From Janthinobacterium sp. TB1-E2 (GTDB lineage Bacteria; Pseudomonadota; Gammaproteobacteria; Burkholderiales; Burkholderiaceae_D): a DNA stretch of 64,000 nucleotides. Location: NCBI RefSeq assembly GCF_036885605.1, contig NZ_CP142523.1, positions 4,650,001 to 4,714,000 on the forward strand, given 5' to 3'. Position numbers and translations under genes: made by a program. The notes under the pieces are model-generated. The model did no database searches. It had not been told where the DNA came from and saw nothing but the letters and a program-made list of their open reading frames with translations. How positions within the stretch are numbered: position 1 is the first letter of the stretch; each line of letters opens with the position of its first letter. Positions 8,645-17,041 of the stretch are shown here, one piece after another.

Positions 8645-9538
8645 ATGAGCCAAACCAAAGTCAACGATCTGCAAGCATTCCTCGCCGTGGCGCGGGAACG
8701 CAGCTTTACCAAGGCCGCCGCCAGGCTGGGCATCACCGCGTCCGCGCTCAGCCATACCATCCGCACCCTGGAAGAACGGCTGGGCGTGCGCCTGCTGGCG
8801 CGCACCACGCGCAACGTGGCGCCCACCGACGCGGGCGAAAAGCTCATGCTGGCCATCGCGCCCCTGTTCGAGCAGATCGCCGCCGAGGTCGAGGCGCTGG
8901 GCGCGCTGCGCGACAAGCCGCGCGGCACTATCCGCGTCACCTGCACCGACGACCATATCGAACTGCTGCTGCGCCCCATGCTGGCCGGCTTCCTGCGCGA
9001 CTATCCCGACATCAGCCTGGAACTGGTGGTCGACTACGGCTTTACGAATGTGGTCGAGCAGCGCTTCGACGCCGGCATCCGCCTGGGCGAAGCGATCAGC
9101 AAGGACATGATCGCCGTGCGCATCGGCCCCGACTGGCGCCTGGCCGTGGTGGGATCGCCCGCGTATTTCGCGCGCCATGGGGCGCCCGCGACGCCGCATG
9201 CGCTGACCGAATACGCTTGCGTGAATATCCGCCACCGGCCCTCTGGCGCCATCTACGCCTGGGAATTCGAAAAGGATGGGCAAGCCTTTGCCGTCAAGGC
9301 CGAAGGCCAGCTGGTGTTCAACAGCATCATGCACGTGCTCAATGCGGCGCTCGACGGCATCGGCCTGGCGTATGTGCCCGAGCCCCTGCTGGCGCCCTAC
9401 CTGGCCGATGGCCGCCTGGTCGAAATCCTCGCCGACTGGTGTCCCACCTTCCAGGGCTACCATCTGTACTACCCGAACCGGCGCCAGGCCACGCCCGCGT
9501 TTTCAGCCTTCGTGGAGGCGCTGCGCTACCGCGCCTGA
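8645..9538 (+). CDS. LysR family transcriptional regulator
   Basis: 297 residues. The winged helix occupies residues 1-65 (DLQAFLAVARERSFTKAAARLG, then SALSHTIRTLEERLGVRLL), followed by a type-2 periplasmic-binding-like effector domain. It is divergent from the hydrolase-MFS pair with about 100 bp between starts and probably regulates it. Its 3' end overlaps the convergent MFS gene by 36 bp. Confidence 0.92.
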   Translation: MSQTKVNDLQAFLAVARERSFTKAAARLGITASALSHTIRTLEERLGVRLLARTTRNVAPTDAGEKLMLAIAPLFEQIAAEVEALGALRDKPRGTIRVTCTDDHIELLLRPMLAGFLRDYPDISLELVVDYGFTNVVEQRFDAGIRLGEAISKDMIAVRIGPDWRLAVVGSPAYFARHGAPATPHALTEYACVNIRHRPSGAIYAWEFEKDGQAFAVKAEGQLVFNSIMHVLNAALDGIGLAYVPEPLLAPYLADGRLVEILADWCPTFQGYHLYYPNRRQATPAFSAFVEALRYRA

Positions 9539-10735
9539 TTTCGCCACGTTCCTGCGCGCCAGCCAGGCCAGCGGCAGCAAGGCGAGCAATGCCGCTGCCA
9601 CGCCGGCCCATGGCGACGACGCCATCATGTGGCGCGAGACCATCAGCGCACCGAGCATGGAACCGAAGGAAATGCCGAGATTAAACGCGGAAATGTTCAG
9701 GCCCGAGGCGAAATCGACGGCGTGCGGCGTGTAGCGCTCGGCCGTGGCCAGCATGCCGGCCTGCAATGCGGGCGACAGGCCGAAGGCAAACACGCCCCAG
9801 ACGAACAGCATCACCGTCATCATCCACTGCGAGCTGATGCTGAGCGCCACGCCCGCTTGCGTGACGGCCAGCAACAGCAGCATCACACGCAAGGCCTTTT
9901 GCCAGCCCAGGTGGCTCGTCAGGTAGCCGCCCGCCAGGTTGCCGGCAAAGGTGGCGACGCCGAACACGATCAGCAAGGCGCTGGCCATGGTGGCGGAAAA
10001 ACCCGTCACGTCCGTCAGGATGGGCGTGATAAACGTGAACGCGGCAAAGCTGCTGCCGAAACCGAACGTCGTCACGGCCATCATGGTGATAATGGGACCG
10101 CTGCCCAGGGCCGCCAGCTGCGTCATGGCCTTGCCGCCCTTGCCTTGCTGCAAACCGGCCGGCAGCCAGCGCGCCATGGCGGCCAGGCCCAGCGCGGCCA
10201 AGACCACCACGGCAAAGAAGGGCAAACGCCAGCCCATCAGGTTGCCGAGGAAGCTGCCGAACGGCACGCCGATCACCATGGCCAGGGTCAATCCCGCGAA
10301 CATCACGGAAATCGCCCTGCCCGCCTGCGCCTTGTCCACCAGGCTGGCGGCCACGGTGGCGCCGATGGCAAAGTAGGTGCCGTGCGCCACGGCAGTGATG
10401 ACCCGCCCCAGCAGCAACAGTTCGAACGTGTGGGAAAACGCTGCCAGCAGGTTACCTGCCAGGAACACACTCATCAGCCCCAGCAGGGCCGCCTTGCGCG
10501 GCAGGCGCGACATCAATAGCACCAGCAGCGGCGTGCCGATGGCCAGCGCCAGCGCATACAGGCTCACCAGCGAGCCGGCCGATTCGATGGAAATCCGCAA
10601 ATCTTTCGCGATGCTTGGCAGGATGCCGACGACGATGAATTCGGTCACGCCGATGGCAAAGGCGCCGACGGCCAGCGCCAGCACGCCGGGCGGCATCTTG
10701 CTTGTTTGAGGGGAAACAGGGCTTGCGGTGGTCAT
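9503..10735 (-). CDS. MFS transporter, DHA1 family
   Basis: 410 residues and twelve predicted helices; VGAFAIGVTEFIVVGILP in helix 1 and the SRLPRKAALL loop mark the AraJ/YdhP-like antiporters. Paralogue of the truncated MFS gene at 1-384. Divergent from a LysR gene (85 bp between starts), the usual layout for a regulated exporter. Substrate unknown. Confidence 0.88.
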   Translation of the reverse strand: MTTASPVSPQTSKMPPGVLALAVGAFAIGVTEFIVVGILPSIAKDLRISIESAGSLVSLYALALAIGTPLLVLLMSRLPRKAALLGLMSVFLAGNLLAAFSHTFELLLLGRVITAVAHGTYFAIGATVAASLVDKAQAGRAISVMFAGLTLAMVIGVPFGSFLGNLMGWRLPFFAVVVLAALGLAAMARWLPAGLQQGKGGKAMTQLAALGSGPIITMMAVTTFGFGSSFAAFTFITPILTDVTGFSATMASALLIVFGVATFAGNLAGGYLTSHLGWQKALRVMLLLLAVTQAGVALSISSQWMMTVMLFVWGVFAFGLSPALQAGMLATAERYTPHAVDFASGLNISAFNLGISFGSMLGALMVSRHMMASSPWAGVAAALLALLPLAWLARRNVAKSGAVAQRLHEG

Positions 10736-10768
10736 GGCATTCTCCGGCTGAGTTCAATCCAGCCAGTG

Positions 10769-10803
10769 TATCGGGCATTCCGCTTTTGATATAGACTCCG
10801 ATA
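10769..10803. promoter_or_regulatory. Candidate LysR operator between MFS and LysR genes
   Basis: TATCGG (10769-10774) and CCGATA (10798-10803) are inverted in the 85-bp divergent promoter. The right half, ACTCCGATA, is the same as the arms of the repeat at 387-428 in front of the paralogous exporter. Binding by the LysR protein at 10821 is inferred from position only. Confidence 0.4.
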
Positions 10804-10820
10804 ATGGAAACACCTGTGAA

Positions 10821-11741
10821 ATGGATTCAATAATGGCCAGGCAAGACATCAACCGCGCGTTCGAGATGGCCGTGTTTGTCGCCGTGGTGGAAACGGGCGC
10901 CTTTTCCGCCGCCGCGCGCCGCCTGGCCTTGACGCCGTCGGCCGTGAGCAAGCTCGTCAACCGCCTGGAAGCGCGGCTCGGGGCCCGTTTGCTCCAGCGC
11001 AGCACGCGCCAGCTGCACACGACGCCCGAGGGCGACGCCTTCTTCGTGCAGTGCAAGCGCATCCTCGACGACATCGACGGCGCCGAGCGCGAAGCATCGC
11101 AGGGCGCGGCGCCGCGCGGACGCTTGCGCATCAACTGTTTCGTGCCGTTCGGCGTGCGCCATCTGCTGCCCATCCTGCCCGAGTTCGCGCAGCGCTATCC
11201 CGACATCGTGCTCGACGTCGTCGTCAGCGACGCCATCGTCGACTTGCTGGAAGACCGCACCGACATCGCCATCCGCACGGGCAAGCTGAAGGAATCGAAC
11301 CTGGTGGCGCGCAAGCTGGGTGAAGATGTGATGGTCGTCGTGGCCTCGCCCGCCTACGCGGCGCGGCACGGCCTGCCGCGCACGCCGCAGGATTTATCCA
11401 CGCACAATCTGCTGGCGTTCAACTTCCGCTGCCAGAACGAAACCTGGCCCTTCCTCGATGGCGCGGGCGGAACATTGCAGGTGGCGCCGCAGGGCAATAC
11501 CTGCGTCAGCGATGGCGAAAGCATGCGCCAGCTGGTGCTGGCCGGCATGGGACTGGGACGCTTTTCACGCCATCACGTGCTGCGCGATATCGAGCGGGGC
11601 GATTTGATTCCCGTGCTGCAGGACTACAATCCGGGCGACAAGGAACTCGTGCACGCCGTCTTCGTGGGACCGGGCTTGCAAGTGCCGGCCAGGGTGCGCG
11701 TGATGCTCGATTATCTGCTGGAAAAAGTGCAGCTGGGGTGA
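10821..11741 (+). CDS. LysR family transcriptional regulator
   Basis: 306 residues. The helix-turn-helix covers about residues 14-70 (FVAVVETGAFSAAARRLALT, SAVSKLVNRLEARLGARLL), then the effector-binding domain. A second ATG four codons in (MARQD) is possible. It is divergent from the exporter at 9503-10735 and probably controls it; a shared half-site suggests it may also act on the exporter at 1-384. Confidence 0.9.
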   Translation: MDSIMARQDINRAFEMAVFVAVVETGAFSAAARRLALTPSAVSKLVNRLEARLGARLLQRSTRQLHTTPEGDAFFVQCKRILDDIDGAEREASQGAAPRGRLRINCFVPFGVRHLLPILPEFAQRYPDIVLDVVVSDAIVDLLEDRTDIAIRTGKLKESNLVARKLGEDVMVVVASPAYAARHGLPRTPQDLSTHNLLAFNFRCQNETWPFLDGAGGTLQVAPQGNTCVSDGESMRQLVLAGMGLGRFSRHHVLRDIERGDLIPVLQDYNPGDKELVHAVFVGPGLQVPARVRVMLDYLLEKVQLG

Positions 11742-11805
11742 GCGCCGCCTGCCCACATCGCGTCTTATAATCGGCCGTACCATTGAACTTCCAGGGAGCC
11801 GCGCC

Positions 11806-12339
11806 ATGCATGATGACTTGATCCATACCTTGCAAACCCGCTTCAGCCAGCACATGCACCGCCATCCGGGATGGACGTGGGACAAGGTGCTGGCGCGGCT
11901 GAATGCCGCTCCCGCCAGCCTGGCGGTCTTGGAGCAAATGGAAGACACGGGCGGCGAACCGGACGTCATCGGGCACGCCGGCGACACGGACACCGTCACG
12001 TTTTGCGATTGTTCGGGAGAAAGCCCGCTCGGCCGGCGCAGCCTGTGTTTTGATGCTGATGCCCTGGCCGCGCGCAAGGCCAACAAGCCGGCCGGCAGCG
12101 CCATGGCCATGGCGCAAACGATGGGAGTCACACTGCTGACGGAAACGCAATACCGCCAGTTGCAGGAGCTGGAACCGTTCGACCGCAAGACCTCGAGCTG
12201 GATCGCGACGCCGGACAGCATCCGTGCGCTGGGCGGCGCCCTGTTTTGCGACCGCCGCTATGAGCAGGTCTTCGTCTATCACAATGGCGCCGACTCGTAT
12301 TATGCGAGCCGGGGTTTCCGTGGCTTGCTGCGCGTCTGA
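11806..12339 (+). CDS. DUF4256 family protein
   Basis: 177 residues matching DUF4256 over the full length: MHRHPGWTWDKV, EQMEDTGGEPDVIG, SGESPLGRRSLCFD, DRKTSSWIATP and VYHNGADSYYASRGFRG. Soluble, with no signal peptide. Function of the family is not established. It sits between a LysR gene and a convergent signalling gene with no evident operon partner. Confidence 0.8.
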   Translation: MHDDLIHTLQTRFSQHMHRHPGWTWDKVLARLNAAPASLAVLEQMEDTGGEPDVIGHAGDTDTVTFCDCSGESPLGRRSLCFDADALAARKANKPAGSAMAMAQTMGVTLLTETQYRQLQELEPFDRKTSSWIATPDSIRALGGALFCDRRYEQVFVYHNGADSYYASRGFRGLLRV

Positions 12340-12350
12340 CCGCTACGACT

Positions 12351-14507
12351 TCAGACTGCCTCTTCCAGGCGCAACTGCCGGCCTTCATCGAGCATCAGCT
12401 CGAATTCCGCCGCCGGCACGGCCGGGCTGAACAGATAGCCTTGCAGCTGGTCGCAGCCGAGTTCGCGCAGGAAGCGCATCTGCTCGGCCGTTTCCACCCC
12501 TTCGGCGACGATTTCCTGGCGCAGCTGCTGCGCCATGGTGACGATGGCGCGGGCGATGGCGCAATCGTTTTCCTCGAACGGCAAGCCGATGACGAACGAG
12601 CGGTCGATCTTCAATGTGCTGATGGGGAATTTCTTCAGGTAGGCGAGGCTGGAATAGCCGGTACCGAAGTCGTCCAGCGCCAGCGCCAGGCCCATGGCCA
12701 CCAGCTGGTTCATGATGTCGATGACCTTGTCGGCGCCGCGCATCAGCAGGCTTTCCGTGATTTCCAGCATGATCTGGTCGGGCCGTACGCCGTAGCGCTC
12801 GAGCACGGCCGCTATGCGCGCCGGCAACTGTTCATCGAACTGGCGCGCCGACAGGTTGACGGCGATGGCCGGCATGTGCAGGCCCCGGTCTTCCCAACTG
12901 CGGATCTGGCGGCATGCCTCGTCCAGCACCCAGGTGCCCAGCTCCAGAATCAAACTGGTTTCCTCGGCAACGGGGATGAACACGCCGGGTGAGACCATGC
13001 CGCGCATCGGATGCTTCCAGCGCAGCAAGGCTTCCGCGCCCACGATGCGTCCGCTGGCCAGGCTCACTTTCGGCTGGTAATGCAATTCCAGCTCCTTGTC
13101 ACCCAGCGCCAGCCGCATTTCGCTTTCCAGGCGCAAATGCTCCTTGGCCCTGCGGTTCATGTCTTCGCGGTAAAACAGGAAGGTCGATTCGATCGTCTGC
13201 CCCGCCTTGGACACGGCCACGTCGGCAAAGCGGAACAGGGCCGGCGCTTCCAGGCCGTCTTCCGGATACACGGTGATGCCGATGCTGGCGCCCACGTGCA
13301 GCGCGTGCGCATCGATATTGATCGGCGCCTCGAGCAGGTTGAGCAGCTTTTGCGCCACATTCGCCGCATGTTCGCGCTTTTCGATATGCAGCAGGGCCAC
13401 GACGAACTTGCTGTTGTCGACGCGCGCCAGGATGTCGGCGTCGCGCAGGGCGCCACGGAACAGCTGGCCGATGGCGATCACCAACTGGTCGCCCACTTCA
13501 TGGCCCAGGGTGTCGCTGATGGAACCGATGCGGCTGATGTCGATGACCATCAGCGCGCCATGCGTGCCCTGGCGTTTCGCTTCGGCCAGGCCCTGGTCGA
13601 CCAATTGATTGAGCAGGCAGCGGTTGGGCAAGCCCGTCAGGCTGTCGTAGTTGGCCATGCGCTGCATGCGCGCTTCGGCATCCTTGTGCACCGAGATATC
13701 GGAAAACAGGGAAAACACGTGGCTGATTTCGCCGAATTCATCGCGCACGACGCTGATGGTGACGTCTTGCGGAAACAGTTCGCCATTCTTGCGCTTGCCG
13801 ATGATTTCACCGCGCCAGGAACCGTGCCCGCGCATGGCGGCGCGCACCTTGGCGCGGAAATCGGGGTCGTGCACGCCCGAGCGCAGCAAGTCCGGCGTGC
13901 GGCCGATGGCTTCGGCAGGCGAATAGCCGGTGATGCGGCTGAACGAGCTGTTGATCGAGACGATGCGCTCTTCCGCATCCGTGATCAGCACGGCTTGCTC
14001 GCTGTCTTCGATGATGCGCGCGTGCAACCTGACCTTGTCCACGTCGGACAGCGGCTCGCTCATGGCCGACAGGCGTACGGCCATGCCGCATGCCTTGCCC
14101 GCCTGGTCGTGGATCACGTGGCGGTGCATGCGCAGCCACGTCACCATGCCCGACTTCTTGCGCCGGCGCACATCGGTGGCCACGTCGCCCTGCATGAAAT
14201 GCAGTTCCAGCACGCTCGCTTCCGCGTCGTCTTCCGGATACAAAAACAGGATGTGCTGGCCCAGCGCCTCGATTTCGGAATAGCCGAACATCTGTTCGGC
14301 GCCATGGTTCCAGCCGATCAAAAAGCCGTCGGGATCGATTTCCAGCAAGGCGTCGGGGGGCGCCACGCGCACCACGGGCCGGCTCGCGCCGCGCAGGCGC
14401 TCCAGCTCTTCCTCCAGCCGCGCCAGGGTGGCGGCCTGCTGCGGCCCCGCCTGTTCACGGGCATCCTGAGCCAGGCGCAGGCACAGCGCGACCTTCGCCT
14501 CAAGCAT
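12351..14507 (-). CDS. PAS-PAS-GGDEF-EAL protein, probable c-di-GMP phosphodiesterase
   Basis: 718 residues without membrane segments: a short coiled coil (about 1-40), PAS domains at about 45-150 and 160-275, GGDEF at about 285-445 and EAL at about 455-710. The GGDEF signature is replaced by DNSKF (364-368), so cyclase activity is not expected. The EAL domain keeps EALLRW (492-497), DDFGTGYSS and the AEGVE motif, so it should hydrolyse cyclic di-GMP. The degenerate GGDEF may still bind GTP and regulate the EAL domain, as known in other such proteins. The PAS input ligand is unknown. Confidence 0.9.
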   Translation of the reverse strand: MLEAKVALCLRLAQDAREQAGPQQAATLARLEEELERLRGASRPVVRVAPPDALLEIDPDGFLIGWNHGAEQMFGYSEIEALGQHILFLYPEDDAEASVLELHFMQGDVATDVRRRKKSGMVTWLRMHRHVIHDQAGKACGMAVRLSAMSEPLSDVDKVRLHARIIEDSEQAVLITDAEERIVSINSSFSRITGYSPAEAIGRTPDLLRSGVHDPDFRAKVRAAMRGHGSWRGEIIGKRKNGELFPQDVTISVVRDEFGEISHVFSLFSDISVHKDAEARMQRMANYDSLTGLPNRCLLNQLVDQGLAEAKRQGTHGALMVIDISRIGSISDTLGHEVGDQLVIAIGQLFRGALRDADILARVDNSKFVVALLHIEKREHAANVAQKLLNLLEAPINIDAHALHVGASIGITVYPEDGLEAPALFRFADVAVSKAGQTIESTFLFYREDMNRRAKEHLRLESEMRLALGDKELELHYQPKVSLASGRIVGAEALLRWKHPMRGMVSPGVFIPVAEETSLILELGTWVLDEACRQIRSWEDRGLHMPAIAVNLSARQFDEQLPARIAAVLERYGVRPDQIMLEITESLLMRGADKVIDIMNQLVAMGLALALDDFGTGYSSLAYLKKFPISTLKIDRSFVIGLPFEENDCAIARAIVTMAQQLRQEIVAEGVETAEQMRFLRELGCDQLQGYLFSPAVPAAEFELMLDEGRQLRLEEAV

Positions 14508-14641
14508 GGCAACCCCACTCGTGGGCCAGGTCAGGGGAAGGTATCAGGGGCGCTGCGGTGTGTGTAATCATCAAAATCCCACTGTGGGGCATGGAGGTCG
14601 GGCAAGAAATACGATTGCAATACTGCGAATATGGTAACTTA

Positions 14642-14667
14642 AAAATGTTGGCGTATGTCAACATTTT
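14642..14667 (-). terminator. AT-rich hairpin terminator after the LysR gene
   Basis: AAAATGTTG and CAACATTTT are 9-bp arms around an 8-base loop, with a further T on the minus strand, six bases after the LysR stop. It separates that gene from the signalling gene downstream. Confidence 0.7.
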
Positions 14668-14672
14668 AAGGC

Positions 14673-15599
14673 CTACGCCGAATGGCCCGGCAGATGCTGC
14701 GCCAGGCGGGCAAACACATCCGGTTCGCGCATGCGCGCCATCCACCAGCGCAATGCCGCGCCATCCTCGCCCACTCGCCAGGCCAGGTAAAACGTTTCCG
14801 ACGGTTTCGGCTCTTCCACGGCCTTTTCCACCAGCAAGCCGCGGGCGATGGCGGCGCGCGCGCACGGCCCCGGCAGGAAGCCAAAGCCCAGCCCCAGCAC
14901 CTGGTAATCGAACTTGACCTGCATGTTCGGCACGCTCAAGGCATCTTGCCCCAGCAGCAGACCCACCGTGCGCGGCGCCATCTGGCGTGCCGAATCGGCC
15001 ACCACCACGGCCCGGTGCTGCTGCAGGTGGCCGCGCGACAACGGTTCCCGCACCTGCGCCAGCGGATGCGTGGGCGCCACGGTAAAGACGAAGTCGAGCA
15101 TGCCGATCGGCTGCGCGATATAGCCGCCGCCCGCCGGTCCGTCGCCGGGCGCGCCCACGAGCAAGTCGGCGCGCCGGTCCAGCAGCGCTTCCCACGTGCC
15201 CGACAGGGTATCTTGCGACAGGCGCAGGCGCGTCTGCTGCGCCACGTCGTAAAAGGCGCGCACGTCGTCAGCCAGAGCCACGGCGGAAAACATGGAATCG
15301 ATGCCGATCGACAATTCCGTTTCCCAGCCGGACGCCACCCTGCGCACGCGGTGCTCGAGGTCCTGCGCCGCCTTCAATAGATAACGGCCCTCTTTCAGCA
15401 ATTCCTGGCCAGCCGCCGTCAGCATGACTTTCGGGCCATTGCGCTGGAACACTTGCACGCCCAGGTCGTCTTCCAGCTTGGCCACCGTATAGGAAATAGT
15501 GGACGGGACTTTATGCAACTCCTTGCCGGCCGACGAGAACGATCCGCGGCGGTCGATGGCGTCAACGATTTGCAGGGCTTCCAGGCTCAGTCTTAACAT
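14673..15599 (-). CDS. LysR family regulator next to pirin and DoxX genes
   Basis: 308 residues. The helix-turn-helix is at 1-62 (LEALQIVDAIDRRGSFSSAGKEL, then STISYTVAKLEDDLGVQVF), followed by the effector domain. It resembles the E. coli YhaJ type, which also neighbours a pirin-like gene. It is divergent from the pirin-DoxX pair (167 bp between starts), which is its likely target. Confidence 0.88.
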   Translation of the reverse strand: MLRLSLEALQIVDAIDRRGSFSSAGKELHKVPSTISYTVAKLEDDLGVQVFQRNGPKVMLTAAGQELLKEGRYLLKAAQDLEHRVRRVASGWETELSIGIDSMFSAVALADDVRAFYDVAQQTRLRLSQDTLSGTWEALLDRRADLLVGAPGDGPAGGGYIAQPIGMLDFVFTVAPTHPLAQVREPLSRGHLQQHRAVVVADSARQMAPRTVGLLLGQDALSVPNMQVKFDYQVLGLGFGFLPGPCARAAIARGLLVEKAVEEPKPSETFYLAWRVGEDGAALRWWMARMREPDVFARLAQHLPGHSA

Positions 15600-15766
15600 T
15601 CGATTTTTTCGATCATAGGTCGCAAGATTTTCCGTTTTTCTTTCTCTGCTGGGGGGCCTATACTTTGTTCATCGTACAGCGAAGGGCAGAAAAGAAGCCA
15701 CGGCGTAACGCCAGGCAACGGTCCTTCGAAATTATCGCACATTAACCTTTAGAAACGGAGTCCACC

Positions 15767-16468
15767 ATGTTACAGATTCGTCATAGCGAAGAACGCGGCG
15801 CAGCCAACCACGGCTGGCTCAATTCCCACCACAGCTTTTCCTTCGGCAGCTACCATGATCCGCTGCACATGGGCTTTGGCCCCTTGCTGGTGATCAATGA
15901 AGACCGGGTCACGCCTGGCCAGGGTTTCGGCACACACGGCCACCGCGACATGGAAATCATTTCGTATGTGCTCGACGGCGCGCTGGAACACAAGGACAGC
16001 ATGGGCACGGGCTCCGTCCTGCACTACGGCGATGTGCAGCGCATGAGCGCCGGCAGCGGCGTGCGCCACAGCGAGTTCAACCACTCGGCAACGGAGGGCT
16101 TGCACTTCCTGCAGATCTGGATCCAGCCGAACGTGACGGGCATTCCGCCCAGCTATGAAGAGAAACACTTCACGCCGGAAAGCAAACGGGGCAAGCTGCG
16201 CCTGATCGCCTCCTCCGACGGCCGCCAGGGTTCCGTGCTGATCCACCAGAATGCGGCCATCTACGCCAGCATCCTGCAGGAAGGCGAACAGGCCGAACAT
16301 GCGCTGGAAGAAGGCCGCCTCGCCTATGTGCACCTGATCCGCGGCAGCCTGGTCGTCAACGGCACGCCGTTGAAAGCGGGCGATGCGCTGAAGCTGACGC
16401 AGGAAGCCAGCGTGATCATCACTCAGCCGGAAGATGCGGAATTCCTGCTCTTCGACCTGCCTAAATAA
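15767..16468 (+). CDS. Pirin family bicupin (YhaK-like)
   Basis: 233 residues, the short YhaK type of pirin. The N-terminal cupin carries the metal motif GTHGHRDMEIISY and, further on, SGVRHSEFNH; the C-terminal cupin (about 145-230) lacks metal ligands. Some family members show quercetin 2,3-dioxygenase activity and YhaK responds to oxidative stress; neither is proved here. CGGAG lies before the ATG. First gene of a pair with the DoxX gene 29 bp downstream. Confidence 0.88.
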   Translation: MLQIRHSEERGAANHGWLNSHHSFSFGSYHDPLHMGFGPLLVINEDRVTPGQGFGTHGHRDMEIISYVLDGALEHKDSMGTGSVLHYGDVQRMSAGSGVRHSEFNHSATEGLHFLQIWIQPNVTGIPPSYEEKHFTPESKRGKLRLIASSDGRQGSVLIHQNAAIYASILQEGEQAEHALEEGRLAYVHLIRGSLVVNGTPLKAGDALKLTQEASVIITQPEDAEFLLFDLPK

Positions 16469-16497
16469 TTGATAAATATATTAAGAAAGAGAAAATC

Positions 16498-16884
16498 ATG
16501 GAAAACAGAACCAACGTATTGCTGCCCCTCGGCCGTGCCGCCCTTGGCGTGCTGTTCTTTGTCTCGGGCTTGCTGAAAATCGGCGGCTTTGCCGGTGTGG
16601 CCGGCTACATGGCCAGCCAGGGCTTGCCGATCGCCAATATCTTGCTGGTGGGCGTGATCGTGCTGGAAGTGGGCGGCGGCTTGCTCTTGATCACGGGCTG
16701 GCAGGCGCGCTGGGCGGCGCTGGCCCTGGCGCTGTTCCTGATCCCGACCACCGTGATCTTCCACGCCTTCTGGAGCGCCGATGCGGCCCACTTCCAGGAC
16801 CAGCTGACGAACTTCCTGAAGAACCTGTCCATCTTCGGCGGCATGCTCTTGCTGGTGGAACGCGGCTTTCGCCAGGCCAAGTAA
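16498..16884 (+). CDS. DoxX family membrane protein
   Basis: 128 residues with four predicted helices. GRAALGVLFFVSGLLKIGGF and VIVLEVGGGLLLITGW are the DoxX family signature. Family members act in respiratory or thiol redox stress systems. Co-transcription with the pirin gene is likely (29 bp gap), and the divergent LysR protein is the expected regulator. Confidence 0.85.
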   Translation: MENRTNVLLPLGRAALGVLFFVSGLLKIGGFAGVAGYMASQGLPIANILLVGVIVLEVGGGLLLITGWQARWAALALALFLIPTTVIFHAFWSADAAHFQDQLTNFLKNLSIFGGMLLLVERGFRQAK

Positions 16885-16942
16885 GGCCAAGGCTGCCTGA
16901 CCGGACGGGTCCGTCATCGACGCGGCCCGCCCGGCCGGCAGC

Positions 16943-16998
16943 CTGTCACCGTTTTGTCATCAAGCTGACATGGCACTGTCACATTCGCCAACTATCAT
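16943..16998 (+). promoter_or_regulatory. Tandem Pho boxes and -10 element of the phoX promoter
   Basis: Four 7-bp repeats start exactly 11 bp apart: CTGTCAC (16943), TTGTCAT (16954), CTGACAT (16965) and CTGTCAC (16976), i.e. two adjacent PhoB boxes. Ten bases after the last repeat is TATCAT (16993-16998), a good -10, while no -35 is needed at PhoB-activated promoters. The phoX ATG follows at 17042. Confidence 0.88.
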
Positions 16999-17041
16999 GC
17001 GGTTGCCATTTAAATCACGCAACCACAGGACATCGCAGCCC

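Noticed and set aside
12441..14567. Long plus-strand frames opposite the PAS-GGDEF-EAL gene
   Set aside because: Antisense mirror of a well-supported protein; no ribosome site and no family features.
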